A stretch of DNA of 64,000 nucleotides from Aotearoamyces nothofagi (GCA_015345905.1 JADDTR010000029.1:186001-250000); one strand, 5' to 3'. Positions 25,466-37,537 are shown, numbered from the stretch's first letter. The notes: a model not told the origin generated them from the letters alone. Made by a program: numbers and translations.

Positions 25466-27007
25466 CTATGTTCCGTTCAACAAATTCTTGTCCTCATCTA
25501 CCTTGAGTGTCTCAAAAACCTCCTTTATCACTCCATATACTCTGTCAACGATCAATTCGACGTCTTCTCGAGCGATGTTATAAGCCGGTGCGATTATTAC
25601 ATGATCACCAGATACTCCATCAACCGTGCCTTGACCGGGATATAGCCCAATGTTCCATGGCTCTTTCACTGCTTTTTCGCTGATCCTATAGGCAATGCGT
25701 AACTGAACGTTAAACGGAGTTTTGTGTTTTTGATCGCGGACAAATTCCACACCCCAAAAGAGGCCTTTGCCTCGAATGTTGCCAACATTCGCATGTGAAT
25801 CGAGCCTCAGATGAAGTAGCTCCCCCATATATGCACCCTGAAGTCGAACATTGTGGAGAAGATTATCTCGTCGAATAATGCGCTGGACTGCAAGTGCTGC
25901 AGCCGATGAAACTGGCATGGCTTGGTATGTTTGGCCATGGGCAAATGCTCCAGAGCCTAAAGATAAAGCCTTAATTACTTTGGGACCAACGATGACAGCG
26001 GCAATGCCCGCGTACCCGCCACCCAAACCTTTACCCACCATCTGGAGATCGGGTACACAGTCCATGGATGGCTCAATATCCGAGTGCTCTGCTTGCCATG
26101 CGTGGAGAGTGCCGGAGCGTCCCATCCCACACATCGTCTCGTCGAGAATAAATAGCGCTCCATACTTCTTGCAGACGCCTTTCATAGATGCGAGGTATCC
26201 TGGAACATAAGGTGCGCATCCAAGAGCAGCACCGGAAATTGGTTCGCAGACAAAGCCGATGACAGTCTCTGGGCCGAGTTCTTGAAACTTTCGATCCAGC
26301 TCTGCAGCCTTCCTATTGACAAATGAGGCATCAGACTCCCCCTCATGGCGTTGGCGATATGTATTGCAAGATGATACCCAGCTGATATTTGTCATCAGTA
26401 CACTCTTATATATCTCCCGCCGTGCAACGTGCCCAGACAATGATAGAGCGCCTAGCGTGTTCCCGTGGTATGAGTGCTCGCGAGCAATGAATCTTGTCCG
26501 CTTTGGTTCGGGCGGGTTTATTTCACGAAAGTATTGCATGCTCATTTTCATTGCAGCTTCTGCGGCTTCCGACCCTAATAGTGAGTCAGTTTAGGAAGTA
26601 GTTAACTATAGGGAGAAATGATAGGACCAACCTGATCCGATAACGAAGACTTTGGCCATTTTGTGGTTTGTGCCTGCGATCAGCTCTTCGGCAAGTTCAC
26701 CAGCAGGGTCCGTCGTGAACTGTAAAGAGTTACAGTAGCAATTCTGCCTCATCTGAGCAATCTTGGCTTCTAGGACCTCTTCGTTCCCATGGCCTAAGCA
26801 TGACACAGCTGCACCACCGGTAGCATCAAAGATCTTTTGGCCATTGCTTATGTATAGATAGTTGCCTTTGGAGCCAACAACCTTCAGGGGGGGAGTATTC
26901 AGGAGCCTGTCCATCAGATATCTTGGGCCCAGTAAGTCATTGGCCAGCTCTTTGCTGTCCACATGGTCGCCGTGGCGAGCTTCCGTCATCACTGCTGATG
27001 GACTCAT
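25466..27007 (-). CDS. Class III PLP-dependent aminotransferase
   Basis: Fold-type I pyridoxal-phosphate enzyme. Two exons, 26632-27007 and 25466-26574, join in phase to 494 residues. Conserved blocks: NGQKIFDATGGAAVSCLGHG (N-terminal strand), FVIGSGSEAAEAAMKMSMQY across the intron, REHSYHGNTLGALSLSGH (PLP ring contact), the cofactor Asp in LFILDETMCGMGRSG, the Schiff-base lysine in LQMVGKGLGGGYAG, and HGQTYQAMPVSSAAALAV. The DETMCGMGR variant belongs to an uncharacterised fungal group, so the amino donor is unknown. The intron donor is GTTGGT. An in-frame ATG at 27124 would add a 39-residue leader rich in L, S and R that could be a mitochondrial presequence. Confidence 0.9.
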
Positions 27008-30000
27008 GACTGATGCCTCGACAGATGCCGTTAAATACCAAAAGGGTGGTTGGTAAAATGATAGCCGACACAGGTTAAGCCAGTGGAGGAGGCGCGATGA
27101 AGGGAGAAGTGGAAAATTGGCCACGGGGGTACGAGTAAAGATGTAGTAGTAATAAGAGGCGAAGGAGAATAAATGATGGAGGCAATGGCAAACTTAAATA
27201 GAGCGAGTGACAGATGGCGAGCTATTTCGTGTCCGAACAAGAAGGGAAGGAAGGTGATCATAATCACACCTTCCGCCGGCAGGATGCAGCCGTTTGGAGT
27301 GAGATAAAGGGCAGTCGAATACACATCTCAGCTGGATACCAACGTAGAACCCTCGACGCTAGATCTTGTCGTTTTGATACAGCTCGAGGACAGATTGGCT
27401 TTGCAGGTGGTGCTTTCTCCATCATCGCCACTCGACGCGGCGCAATTGCCGTGTTGCGTCTACGTCCATCACTGGCGACCCTGCCAGCGTTGAACCCTCG
27501 GCATCACCACGCTCCACTTCCCGTACCACGGACCGCATCCCAACCCTCGGCTTGGGGTGGAAGCCGACGGTCTCAGAAGCCGGAGCGTTGCTTGATGGAT
27601 GATACGAAGAGCAGCAATGGTTTAGCCTTCACAGTTACGGCTGAGAGCACCAGATAATGGCAGTTTACACGCTCGAACTGACTCGTCGGCTCTGCCATAC
27701 GTGCCCGTCATCCGTCTTGCCGGGCGTTAAACAGAGGGGAGGTGAGGCTTTGTGCAGGGCCCATGCAATGCACAGGGCACAGGGCATAGTAGGTAGTAAT
27801 GGGCACCTGCGTTAATTTCCTGTGACCGACTTCCCGTCATCCGCTCCGCTTACATTGTCGAGACTCATTTTCCTCCTGCGCTGTGATGGCCACTTGCCGT
27901 ATGAGTCTACTTAGAAGAGCTCGAGATTGACGGCGCCTGACAGATAAGAATTGTCCTCCCTGCCCTGTTCTAATATCTCATAGGTTTGAAAGGCTGTCCA
28001 AGCCGTCCAAGCGTACCATGCCTGCCACCCATCCCTCAAGGCACGACTTCCACCGTTGCCGCAGTTGCACCCACAAGGATTATTACTGTTCTTGGGAACA
28101 AATCAATCACATTATCTACCGTATGTGCTGCCGAGTCTCCTGTCACTCATACCCGTCTGTGGTGCCGACTGGGGATGATGAGTTACGGTTAACCGCAATT
28201 ACACAGAGATCCGTTCAGACCCGCGTCCAGTACATATGCATAAGCACTATGCAAGTATATCCCTCGACTACATATGTACGAGTATCTGCTGTAGCATGGA
28301 TTACATGGTGTCGGGTCTCTTCGTCGTACGTGAAAACAGCCATCCTTCGCGATGTCAACGTTCTTTGGTATCGGAAACCCAAGTATTTCGTTGTAGGCTG
28401 CCCGGATTCTTTGATGCAACAGGCCACCGACCAACGTTCAGCGGGCCGTCACATTGGCCTCCAGCGACCTGAGCCGAGTCATGTGCAATACTGGTCGGCT
28501 GAAAAAGAACCGTTTGATTCGATATTGGCTGTTTACCACTCGGCATATGGAGAATTGGAAGGTCAAGTTCCCGTCCCGATGAATATGAAATTGACGTCGT
28601 CGCTCGGGAAGAGGAGTGGGCTAATCGTGGCTGACACTCTGCATGTGCCTCCTTATGCAGTGCACCGAAATGCAACGATTGGATATTTTTATGGGAGATA
28701 TAGTAAACGACAAACGTTTTGCAGGGATGAACTACAGCTTATAAGCAACTTCTCAACGGCTATTAGCTGGAAGGCGAAATTTGATCGTACAAATGGGCGA
28801 ACTATTTGATATCATCGGCTTCAGACCCCTGTCGCCTGTTGTCATTGAGCCGACTACAGAGAAGGAAGGCTCGGGATGCCGAGTCGGAAGGGGGACTCGG
28901 GGCAGGTGACATGTTGTTACAAGCCGTTAATATCCGTGTTTAAGGATATTTATCGAGATGGTGGTTGTGTTGTAGTAATGATGATGGGCGTAAGCTAAGA
29001 ATATGATAGGTCATTAAGAGGTCACAGAACTCACAAATCACGAGTAGTTCACAAAAAGTCAGCATTCATGCACGTTGGTCACATATGGGCAAGGAAGATT
29101 TCTAAAGAAGGCTAACGGGAAGAAACATACCGTTAAACCTACTGACCCATTTAGAACGGCTTTGTGCTTGGGAGCGGCTTGATGTTGTAGGAGTTTACTG
29201 ACTGCCGAGCAAGGTATTCTAGTTCTGCTTCACGCCTTCTTTCCACGGCCGAGTCTTATTGATAGCCACATCTAGCATCTAGTATGGGATAAGAAGGTGC
29301 TTGGCTTGTCTAGGGCATTGCTGCTGAGTCCGTGTGCATTTTTCTATCCTGATGATATTAGGCTGGATGTTGCATTATGATCTACTGTCCAGTCGAAAAT
29401 GAACCCGACCTTGAACGTGGTACCACATGTTGCTGGATTTCTGATCATCCGTCGAAGCCATCAAAAGACTTGAAGGATGAAAGTCCTTAATGCAAGGCCA
29501 GTGTCTATCCCTACCATCGGAGTTTATTTATCGAAGAGCTTTCTGGCAGGCAGTTCCATTCACATCGAGCTGCATTCCTGAACCTTCTTCAATGGTTCAT
29601 CATCTTCCTAGTAAGATCGTGTTATCGACAAACACGTTCATCCCATTATGTCAGTCATTATCACACGCTTCAATGTCAATAATCCAGAATCACCTAGTAT
29701 GTTGAATAATATGATCTAGTTTAATTCGATTGCCACGATTCTTTTGACTATGAGACTACTCGAAACCGAAGCATGCCCGCGGAGCAAGGGACGAATCCCG
29801 GGATTGCTAAAGGTACCGAGAATGAGGAATTCATCCAAAAATCAACAATTTAGGAGACCGTCGTCATAAATTGGGTTAAGCTGTATGTGGGGATTAACAA
29901 CGAGATTCCCGTGGTGTTGATGGGCTTTACCTTAGACTGATACACACACCTGAGGAAAACTAGCCAAGTCACGTGTCATATTGGCAACTTTTTGTTGTGG

Positions 30001-30570
30001 GTGTTATCACCAGCCAATCATAATTCGTTTCTATTCAAACAAGAAAGGAAAACAGAAAAGTATCAAAGGCGAAAAAATAAAAACCACTACACTACACCCT
30101 CAGAAGGGCAATGAATTCCTTTGTGGCTTAATTTCGACGTCAGTTATTACACAATAGATATATTCATATTGTGATAATACCACGGATTGATTATTTGCAC
30201 GAGCGATAATATACGATTCCAGACAGTGGTGACTGTGAAATCTCAACTTTAAAATCACGCGGCACGCGACGCGAACTGCCTGCCACTTAGTAAACTCAAC
30301 GATCGCAAAACAGACGCTGCCATTAGTTTCCCTGTGCGACAACGTCAACATTACCAGCACGCATTCCCAGTCACGTCTGGTGTTTCCGTTTACGATAAAC
30401 ACAGAGTCTTTCTCCATAGGCTTGTCTCCCCTGGCTTCATTGCCCCTTCTTTCGACACGCAGTGGCGCATCGTACCTGCGATCGCTACTGCCTACCCCTC
30501 GAGATCCTCGAAGTTGTCACCGATCATCCATCATCATACAAAGAGATTGACTTGACTGGCACTCGCAATC
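27008..30570. other. 3.56-kb gene desert upstream of the forkhead gene
   Basis: The longest stretch in the window without a recognised gene. It lies between divergent genes (aminotransferase minus, forkhead plus), so both promoters and possibly a long forkhead 5' leader are here. A purine-rich segment lies at about 30040-30080. Open frames at 27214-27657 and 28018-28809 lack recognisable domains. Unannotated non-coding transcripts are possible. Confidence 0.5.
28018..28809 (+). CDS. Uncertain 263-codon open frame
   Basis: An ATG-initiated open frame in the gene desert. The translation is rich in C, H, S, Y and R, shows no membrane segment, domain or repeat I recognise, and other frames on both strands are also partly open here. 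It could be an orphan gene, a decayed gene or chance. I give it as a candidate only. Confidence 0.2.
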   Translation: MPATHPSRHDFHRCRSCTHKDYYCSWEQINHIIYRMCCRVSCHSYPSVVPTGDDELRLTAITQRSVQTRVQYICISTMQVYPSTTYVRVSAVAWITWCRVSSSYVKTAILRDVNVLWYRKPKYFVVGCPDSLMQQATDQRSAGRHIGLQRPEPSHVQYWSAEKEPFDSILAVYHSAYGELEGQVPVPMNMKLTSSLGKRSGLIVADTLHVPPYAVHRNATIGYFYGRYSKRQTFCRDELQLISNFSTAISWKAKFDRTNGRTI

Positions 30571-32748
30571 ATGCCTCCCTCCGTCAAACGTAGCCAGCGT
30601 GTAAAGCGTCAGTTCCCTACCGATGGACCCGACGACGTCGATTCCCCGAATACATCACCAACCCAGCCAAAGCGCAGAAAGGTAGGCTGTCTATATGCTC
30701 ATTCAGGCATACATGCTAATACTGGAGTAGATAAGAGAAACCATCCAGCAGCCAGATATCGAGCCAAACAGACTTCCGAAAACCGGGGCCGAGTTGGACA
30801 TAAGCCGTGAAGAACTTCTCACGCAGGTCTCGGAGCATCTTATGCTGAGGGATGATTTCGTACAAATTGCCAAAGACTGCGATAATCGCCTCCATCGGAG
30901 AACGGGAATTAACGTTTCCGCATATGCAAAGATTGCAGGGAAAGACTGGACATTCTATATTAAACGCCTGAATATCAACATCGGTCGTCCACCGGAAGGT
31001 TACGTATCAACGGCAAATGGGGAAGTCCCAAAGTACCCTGATGCTAGCAATGAAGGAAGTGAAGTTCCAGCTAGGGATGGTACGGAAAACAGCAGAATAC
31101 ACGTTGATCTCGGCCCAAACAAACTGGTTTCTCGCCTTCATGCAGAAATCTACTACGATACCGATGATGAAGTCTGGTTCATTGTGGTCAATGGAAGGAA
31201 TGGCGTCAAGCTTGATGATCAACCCCTACGTCGTGGGCAGAAATTGAGACTAAGTAGTGGGAGGGTAATTGAGATTGGCGGAGTCGAAATGCTTTTCGTA
31301 CTACCTGAAGACGATGGAAGCCTCAAAATCAATGACAAGTATCTTCGAAGAGCTGGTCTCATAGAGCCGGAACATGATGACAATGAGGGCAATGGAGACC
31401 AGGGAAATCCAGACACAAACGCAGGATCTTCGGGATCTGGGCAAAATGGTTCGAATGGTCTTCCACCCATTGCTCCAGCACCGCCTGATTACAGGAGACC
31501 TGACACACCGGTCAAACAGCGAAGCAAAGGGCCATTCATGAATAATTCACCTGCATACAGGTCTACTGGAGGCATAATGATGACTAGCTCTGATCAGGGT
31601 CCAGACCTCTCTCTTGAATCAAACCAACATATCAAGCCTAACTATACATATGGCCAGCTGATTACGCAAGCTATTCTGAATAATCCTAAAGAGGAGGAAA
31701 CTTTACAGGGAATTTATGCTTACTGTCAAAAGCACTATGCATTTTATAGAAAGATTGAAAGCGCGAAGGGTTGGCAGGTATGTTGGTATTCCTGCTACAT
31801 TAGAGTTTTAACTGACTTTTACAGAATTCTATCCGTCACAATCTATCACTTCATGCTGGATTCAAGTTGAGGCCACGCGAGAGTCATGAACCAGGAAAAG
31901 GCGGCTGGTGGAGTTTTAAGGAGGAAAATCGACAAGCATTTATTGACGACGCCTGGGGTGGCAAGACTGGTCGCAAGTCACGTTCGCCTGTTGATTCCAC
32001 TCCGGGGAGGAATCCCCGTACGACTCATGGCCCAGGAGATAGGAGTGGGGGTTCCCCGGTGCGAAAATTCAAACGATCGCCACCATCCGATTCCCCAACA
32101 CTGAGCTCCTATCCTTCCAATGGCCCTAACCAGACACCTGATCGTGGCAATCGTCTTCCACAGCCTATGCATGATGGTCTACTTGGAGATGGAAGCCCTC
32201 TACCGCGGCACCGCCGAGGCGGTGCTTCCGTGTATGGTTTATCAGACAATGTCCCAGGTTCACCGCCAGTTCTTTCTTCATCTTACGCTGCTGAAGATGG
32301 TCATCCCTTAATCACTCCTGCTCCCACCCGGAAACACCCCTATCTAGCCCCACCTAGCACTGCACAGCGACCAAGTCAGCATATGCCTACATCCTCTCCA
32401 GCACCATTCTGGAGATATGCAGATATGGGAAATACACCTTTAAGAGGTATTGGTTATGACCTCAGTCCTATTAAGGATTCCGGTCTTACCATCTTGCCCC
32501 AGAGTAGCAGTCCACCAGGACGAGATTCGGCTGCTAGTCCTTCACGAAGTACTGGCCAAATCAAGACTGAACTCCCTGATGTCGAGGATGTTGAAGAGGA
32601 AAAGCCAGCTTGGGATCTCACGAGGTTAGTCAATTCATGATAGTAAGTGGCACAAGCTAATCTTTATAGGAAATTCCAACCGATTTCCAACTTTCATACT
32701 TCTAACAAGGGTATCATGATGATTAATGCTACTAAAGGTCAGGCCTGA
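30571..32748 (+). CDS. FKH2: Forkhead transcription factor with FHA domain (Fkh1/Fkh2 type)
   Basis: Cell-cycle-type forkhead factor. Four exons, 30571-30681, 30731-31777, 31825-32624 and 32670-32748, join in phase to 678 residues. An FHA phosphopeptide-binding domain lies at about 100-210 (LNINIGRPPEGY, LVSRLHAEIYYDTDDEVWFI, NGRNGVKLDDQPLRRGQKLR). The winged-helix forkhead domain spans about 336-425 (KPNYTYGQLITQAILNNP, then, across the third exon, NSIRHNLSLHAGFKLRPRES and GGWWSFKEENRQAF). The C-terminal half is Pro/Ser-rich with many SP/TP sites, as expected for CDK control. The last small exon (ending NATKGQA) is inferred from a GTTAGT donor; reading through instead ends the protein at 32640. 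FKH1 versus FKH2 orthology is not settled. Confidence 0.9.
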
Positions 32749-33294
32749 GCTTACCATGCCGTCTGAAGGATGATAATGGGATATTATTGACACCATCACC
32801 ATGGGCATACCTTCTGTACAAGTCTTGTTTTCAGTGGCGTTTTCAAGCAATGTGTATTTGTCTTATGAAATGAGCGTCTGGACCTAGCTGAGCTTTTTTG
32901 TACAGATATGTCCAAAGGAAACAGGGAGTAACCTATCGTGCGTTGTATTTCTGCTGGATCATCAATTATCTGCTCTGTTTCTTCATGTAATATAGCTAGA
33001 CGATAAGAAATTATGACCGAAGCTTGATTTGTTAACTATCATGTCAATCAAGTCCAGCTATTGCCACTTTCATCTCTCTTTATATACTCGACTATGCTAC
33101 TCGGTAACTCAAGGATACAAGGCTCCTGTTAAATAACTTGAGCTTCTTGACATTAGGTTAACTTACTTAACTTGCAGCTAACTTGACTTGCAACCTATAT
33201 TTAGAAAGAGCTCCCGAAAGCCATATAAACCTTTGTATTATTTTGATGTCCTACCAACCTGGTAGCGCGCTAGTATAGATTACATTTTCATACC
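32749..33294. other. Convergent 3' spacer, forkhead / SAP18
   Basis: A 546-bp AT-rich spacer between convergent genes. The segment 33110-33190 repeats the word 'taacttgagctt / taacttacttaacttgca'. Otherwise nothing was seen. Confidence 0.45.
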
Positions 33295-34217
33295 TCACCA
33301 CCTATCCCTTCCTCTCGATCCTCCACTTCCAAACCCACCCCTACCACCACCTTCACCTCGATCGCCAGCAGGACCCTCAGGTACCCTCTCTCCTCTCCTC
33401 CACTCGCCACGTGGCACCTCATTTCTTCCCAACCCAAAGCCGCCACCGCCAAATCCACCTCCTCGTCCTCTATCCCTATCTCTACCAAAATCTCTATCTC
33501 TGCCTCTGAAGCCACCCCCGAACCCATTTTCCCTACCTCCTCTGTTGCCAAACTCATAATCCCGTCCTCGTCCTCCTCGTCCCCCAAAGGCTGCATATGG
33601 AGCTGCCGTGTGTGCAGCAGGAATGGGTGGCAAAGGTGGTGCTACCGCTCCCGAAGCCGTAGGTGGGAGAATAGCAACGGCAATGTAGTCACCAATCACG
33701 AATTTGCAACCCCCCAGCGCGACTTCTGAATCGCCTGCTAGTCTACCATCTGCTGGAGCATCAGGGTCTTCGGGGGTGTTGAGTTCGTCGCCGAGGACTA
33801 CGCTTCCGATATCTTTTGAGACATACCGACCAGATGTGGATGCCGAGCTGTTCGATGGCGATGGGAAAATGAGGCGGTAAGAGAGACGCGTGCCGATGGA
33901 GGGCGAGGGGAGGAGGGAAGGAAGACTGTCAACGAGGTGATGGGAGAGCTCTTGAAGGGTACAGTTGGACCACGTGGAGAGAGAGAGATGTGGCGGCAGA
34001 GGATGTTGGAATTCACTCAGTCTGCAGAGTCAGATAGGACATTAGTGTAAGAAGTTCTGGAGATTAAGGTAAGGGCATGGCAAGGCCAATGAGAGAATTT
34101 TCAGGTAGGTAGACGAGGCTGAGAGACGTACGGGGGGAAAGCGCCTTCACGGTAAAAGATTTTGAGGTGGAATGGGACCGTAGTTTGACGGTCGATCTTT
34201 GCCAGCGGTGTAGCCAT
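33295..34217 (-). CDS. SAP18: SAP18-family protein with an RG/RGG-rich tail
   Basis: SAP18 belongs to Sin3-associated and exon-junction (ASAP) complexes and acts in repression and splicing. Two exons, 34132-34217 and 33295-34021, join in phase to 270 residues. The SAP18 ubiquitin-like fold covers about 1-170: MATPLAKIDRQTTVPFHLKI, FYREGAFPPLSEFQHPLPPH, CTLQELSHHLVDSLPSLLPS, IGTRLSYRLIFPSPSN, GRYVSKDIGSVVLGDE and KFVIGDYIAVAIL. The last roughly 90 residues are Gly/Arg-rich (GGRGGRGRDYEFGNRGG, RGRDRDFGRDRDRGRGGG), typical of RNA-binding proteins, so the protein is nearly twice the length of animal SAP18. Its start codon is 361 bp from that of the splicing factor Prp18, on the other strand. Confidence 0.88.
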
Positions 34218-34578
34218 TGTAGGGTATGTACACTGTGGTTATTGGTCCATGAGAGATGGTGTTGTGCAGTTGTCGAGTTCGAATCCGGGACGCAAGGCTT
34301 CGAAAGTTTTGGTTGCAAACTCGCCAAGTCGATTTGTATGTTTGCTCTCCTTCACAGCCTCGATAACAATCGGCCTTCGTTGTTTGCGCCGACGTATCGC
34401 ATACCTCGTAAAAACAAATTACTGAAGCAACGCTCATATGACTTTACTATTTTAAATATATTACATCTTGCATAACCTCCGTTCCGGTTGCCTCTTTCTT
34501 GCGCTCGCCATAGGCCTCAGGCGACGTACCGGAGGACTTCAACAAGATCCGCCCAAGAAATCCCAAACAGCCGCAGTT
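34218..34578. promoter_or_regulatory. Divergent promoter region, SAP18 / PRP18
   Basis: A 361-bp spacer between divergent genes of RNA processing. The ends of a weak palindromic pair (CCTCCGTTCCGG and GTACCGGAGGAC) lie near 34478-34535. No known site can be named with confidence. Confidence 0.5.
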
Positions 34579-35663
34579 ATGGATTTCGCCTCTCTAATGT
34601 CGAAAGAGATATCCAAATCCAAAAGTCCTCAGTCCTCAGAACCTGCGAAGAAATACCAAAAGCGGTCAGACGTCGAAGCCGAACGTCGCGCCGCATACCT
34701 AGCATCCCAACATGCCACAGAAGCCGAGAAAGAAGCCAAAGCTGTGCAGAAGCGGAAGCGTGAAGAAGAAGAGTCAATAGCCGCGAAAGAACGTGAAGAG
34801 AAGCGCCGCCGGCTTGCAGAGGAGTCGAGGAAACGGAGAGAGGAGGCGGAAAAGGCAGAAGAGAAGGCAAGGCGGAAGAGGCTTGGCCTGCCAGAGTTGG
34901 TGGAGGAGGAAGTCGAAGAGGAAGCTGTAGAAGATGATATCAAGGACGAGGAATTGATAGAGAAGTTGCGTGAGATGGGCGAGCCGGCACGGCTGTATGG
35001 GGAGAGTCATAAGCAACGATTGAAGAGGTTTAGGAAGTTGGGCATTGTCATGACGAAGGGACCGATACCGACGAGCCTCGAACTGGTGGACGAGAAGGAC
35101 ATGAAGGTTGATACTGTACCGGATGCGTCAGATGTGGAGGGGAGGAAATATCTTTTCCGAAAGCTGGCAAGCTACTTTACTATGGTGCTGAGGGAATGGG
35201 AGGCGGCTTTGGACAGGGAAGAGAAGAGGGACACGTTTGCGAGCAAGGCGGCGTACAATGCCATGGTACAGAGTAAGGAGAATATGACACCGGTATGTTC
35301 ACAGGAGACTCTCTTTGAGCCAAGCTGACATAAATGCAGCTGTTCCGCAAGTTCGAGAAAGGCGACCTTGACGACGGTGTACTGGAACCAATCGTCGAGA
35401 TTGTCAAAGCAGCTCAAGAACGACGCTACGTCGACGCAAATGACGGGTACCTTCGGCTCAGCATTGGGAAAGCAGCGTGGCCCATTGGAGTGACTATGGT
35501 TGGTATTCACGAGCGTAGTGCACGAGAGAAGCTCCACGAGAGTGATAAGGGACACGTTATGGGTGATGAAGTGACGAGGAAGTTCCTGCAGAGTATCAAG
35601 AGGTGTCTGAGCTTTGCACAAGTCAGGTGGAAGCCGGATGATATTAGGCAGTTGATGGGATAG
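34579..35663 (+). CDS. PRP18: Pre-mRNA splicing factor Prp18
   Basis: U5 snRNP-associated factor for the second splicing step. Two exons, 34579-35292 and 35340-35663, join in phase to 345 residues, the family's usual length. The start MDFASLMSKEISKSKSP is typical. A long charged coiled-coil region (about 45-130, dense in E, K and R) precedes the PRP4-like/SFM segment ELIEKLREMGEPARLYGESH, with KQRLKRFRKLG. The C-terminal helical Prp18 domain (about 200-345) includes MVLREWEAALDREEKRDTFA, FRKFEKGDLDDGVLEPIVEI, DGYLRLSIGKAAWPIGVTMV and CLSFAQVRWKPDDIRQLMG. Confidence 0.95.
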
Positions 35664-36013
35664 TCTAATTGATATATTGTCCCTCTATTCTCCTGGTTTC
35701 TCGACACTAAACTCTTACCACCACCAACGTCATTTATTAAATCCCTCCCTTCTCTCTTTATCCGAACCAACATCTGAACTACGGTAGCATCTGAGCCAAC
35801 ATCTATCCCAACACCAACACCGACACCATCTCCCCAAAAGGCAATGAGCAACGACCAACCCACCAACATAGTCCCAAATATAAATATAGCCCTCTTCTTT
35901 CCCACCCGAATAAAAACCGATACTGTATATAATAAGTACCTACCTACTTACCTAGTGCGCACCACCCCCCTTGCCAAAATTAGTATAGTACAGTACTGTA
36001 GTAATCTCAGACC

Positions 36014-36220
36014 ATGGGATCCCACCCAAGAGATTCTCCGTATGGCAAAGCGAGCCGATATCTCGATGCAGTAGCTCTCTTCAGTTTGCTACTGCTACCG
36101 CTACTGTTATTCCTGGCCTGGGAAGCCCGGAAACACCTGACCAATCGACCGCCGACGATGCGAATCGTGGTTCCTAAGATGCTGTACGGTAGGACCTTCT
36201 TCGGGGGAGATAGGGCGTAG
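36014..36220 (+). CDS. Possible small single-pass membrane protein (68 aa)
   Basis: An ATG open frame with one clear hydrophobic segment (VALFSLLLLPLLLFLAW), a basic flank (EARKHLTNRPP) and a short polar tail. No family was recognised. It could be chance in this composition. Confidence 0.25.
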   Translation: MGSHPRDSPYGKASRYLDAVALFSLLLLPLLLFLAWEARKHLTNRPPTMRIVVPKMLYGRTFFGGDRA

Positions 36221-36610
36221 TAGGGCAAAGTAAAGCAGGACAAAGAAAAGTAAGCCAACCTACTACTTACGGTCTGATCGGCCGGTAGACACAGGCCCGT
36301 CGATACTTATCACTAAATCCTGGTAGTGCACTGCTGTCCTGTATACAGACTCGTGTATACCGGCTCATGACCACTAAACTCGCGGCACTTCCCACCTCCC
36401 TCCCACCGCTCATAGCATCTATCTCCTCTCCTCAAGCTCCCGCGTCGCGCATGTCATGCCATGCCTCCTATCCCCATCAGTACAACGACATACGTACTGC
36501 ACCGGCTATAACCAGACAGACGGATAGATCCTCTCGAAGCCCGGATAATAACAATAGCCAAAAGAAAAACCAACATGATATCGCAACCAAACACAAGCTC
36601 GGACTGGATT

Positions 36611-36636
36611 TACTATACTATACTATACTATAGTAT
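36611..36636. repeat. (ACTAT)n microsatellite
   Basis: About five copies of the 5-bp unit ACTAT. The same unit recurs at 40002-40033. Confidence 0.8.
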
Positions 36637-37537
36637 TGTGTTCTAGCGCAAATCATCAAGTCTCGCGATCCCGACAAAGCGATGCTATCCTAGCCATACC
36701 ACGATAGGAATCTCGCTCTCCCCCCCCTCTTCGGACTCCCTCCAAGCAGGCCTCGCTCGTTCGCTTCGCCTGGGGCATTCGTCAGCCTTTTTCCTTCCCT
36801 CTGGCGCCTGCGCGCGCTGCGTGGCGTTGCGTGGAGCGGGCGCGGCGTATTTTTTCTTCTTAATTAATCTCGTTAATTTCCGGAGCGCAAGAGAGTGAGT
36901 GGGCGAGGGAGAGAGAGAGAGGGGCGCGCTTGGGTGGGTGGAGTTTTGACGCGCGGAAAGAGGACCGGCGTCGGTCGGGACCTTGGCCCCCGCCGGGTCG
37001 AGGGCCCCGTTGGGCAGTTGGTGGGGGGATGGGCCATGGGAACTTGGAAAGCATGGAAATAGATGCACAGTTGTGCTTTTTAGGTGGGCAGGTACGTGGA
37101 GTGTCTGGTGTATGGGTTTTATGAAACTACATTATACACCTTTTCATATTTGCTTTTAAATGTAATATCAGAATGGTCAATAAAAAATCAGCCAGGTCAA
37201 AAATGGAACATGGTTAAAGTTGAATGGATAGTTGGAATAGACAGCAATAGCACAGCTATACAAACTGATCCCTGGATCAGAGATCTCTGCCAACATAGCC
37301 AAAGCCAAGACCCGAACAAATCCTTGCCAACTATTATGACATTACATAAAAGATAGCCGAAACACAAAGCCAAGCAAGATATGATGATGTCCTTTTTTCC
37401 CAGTCCATCTATCCGTCCGTGAAAAGTCATGGCCGGCCAAACTAGCCAACGCCGTCTCTATATGCAGGTCATGGCGTAGCATATCGAATGGCCGGGTGTA
37501 TTTGAATCGAAAGGCGTTAACGCGATAAAGGCATGAC

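Larger units (their letters stand above)
35664..37537. other. Intergenic, 1.87 kb, partly repetitive
   Basis: Spacer between PRP18 and the GPI-protein gene (convergent). It holds the palindrome TACAGTACTGTA at 35989-36000, an (ACTAT)n run at 36611-36636, and a GC-rich, CT-biased block at about 36715-37040 with GA runs. One short open frame is listed separately. The right-hand 400 bp are AT-rich and probably contain the 3' UTR of the minus-strand GPI gene. Confidence 0.5.

Noticed and set aside
27214-27657. 147-codon plus-strand frame upstream of the aminotransferase
   Set aside because: Arg-rich, with no domain, no conserved pattern and no splice context.
34277-34286. GTTCGAATCC near the SAP18/PRP18 promoter, another T-loop-like word
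   Set aside because: The flanks do not form a T stem, and no anticodon arm or A box lies upstream.
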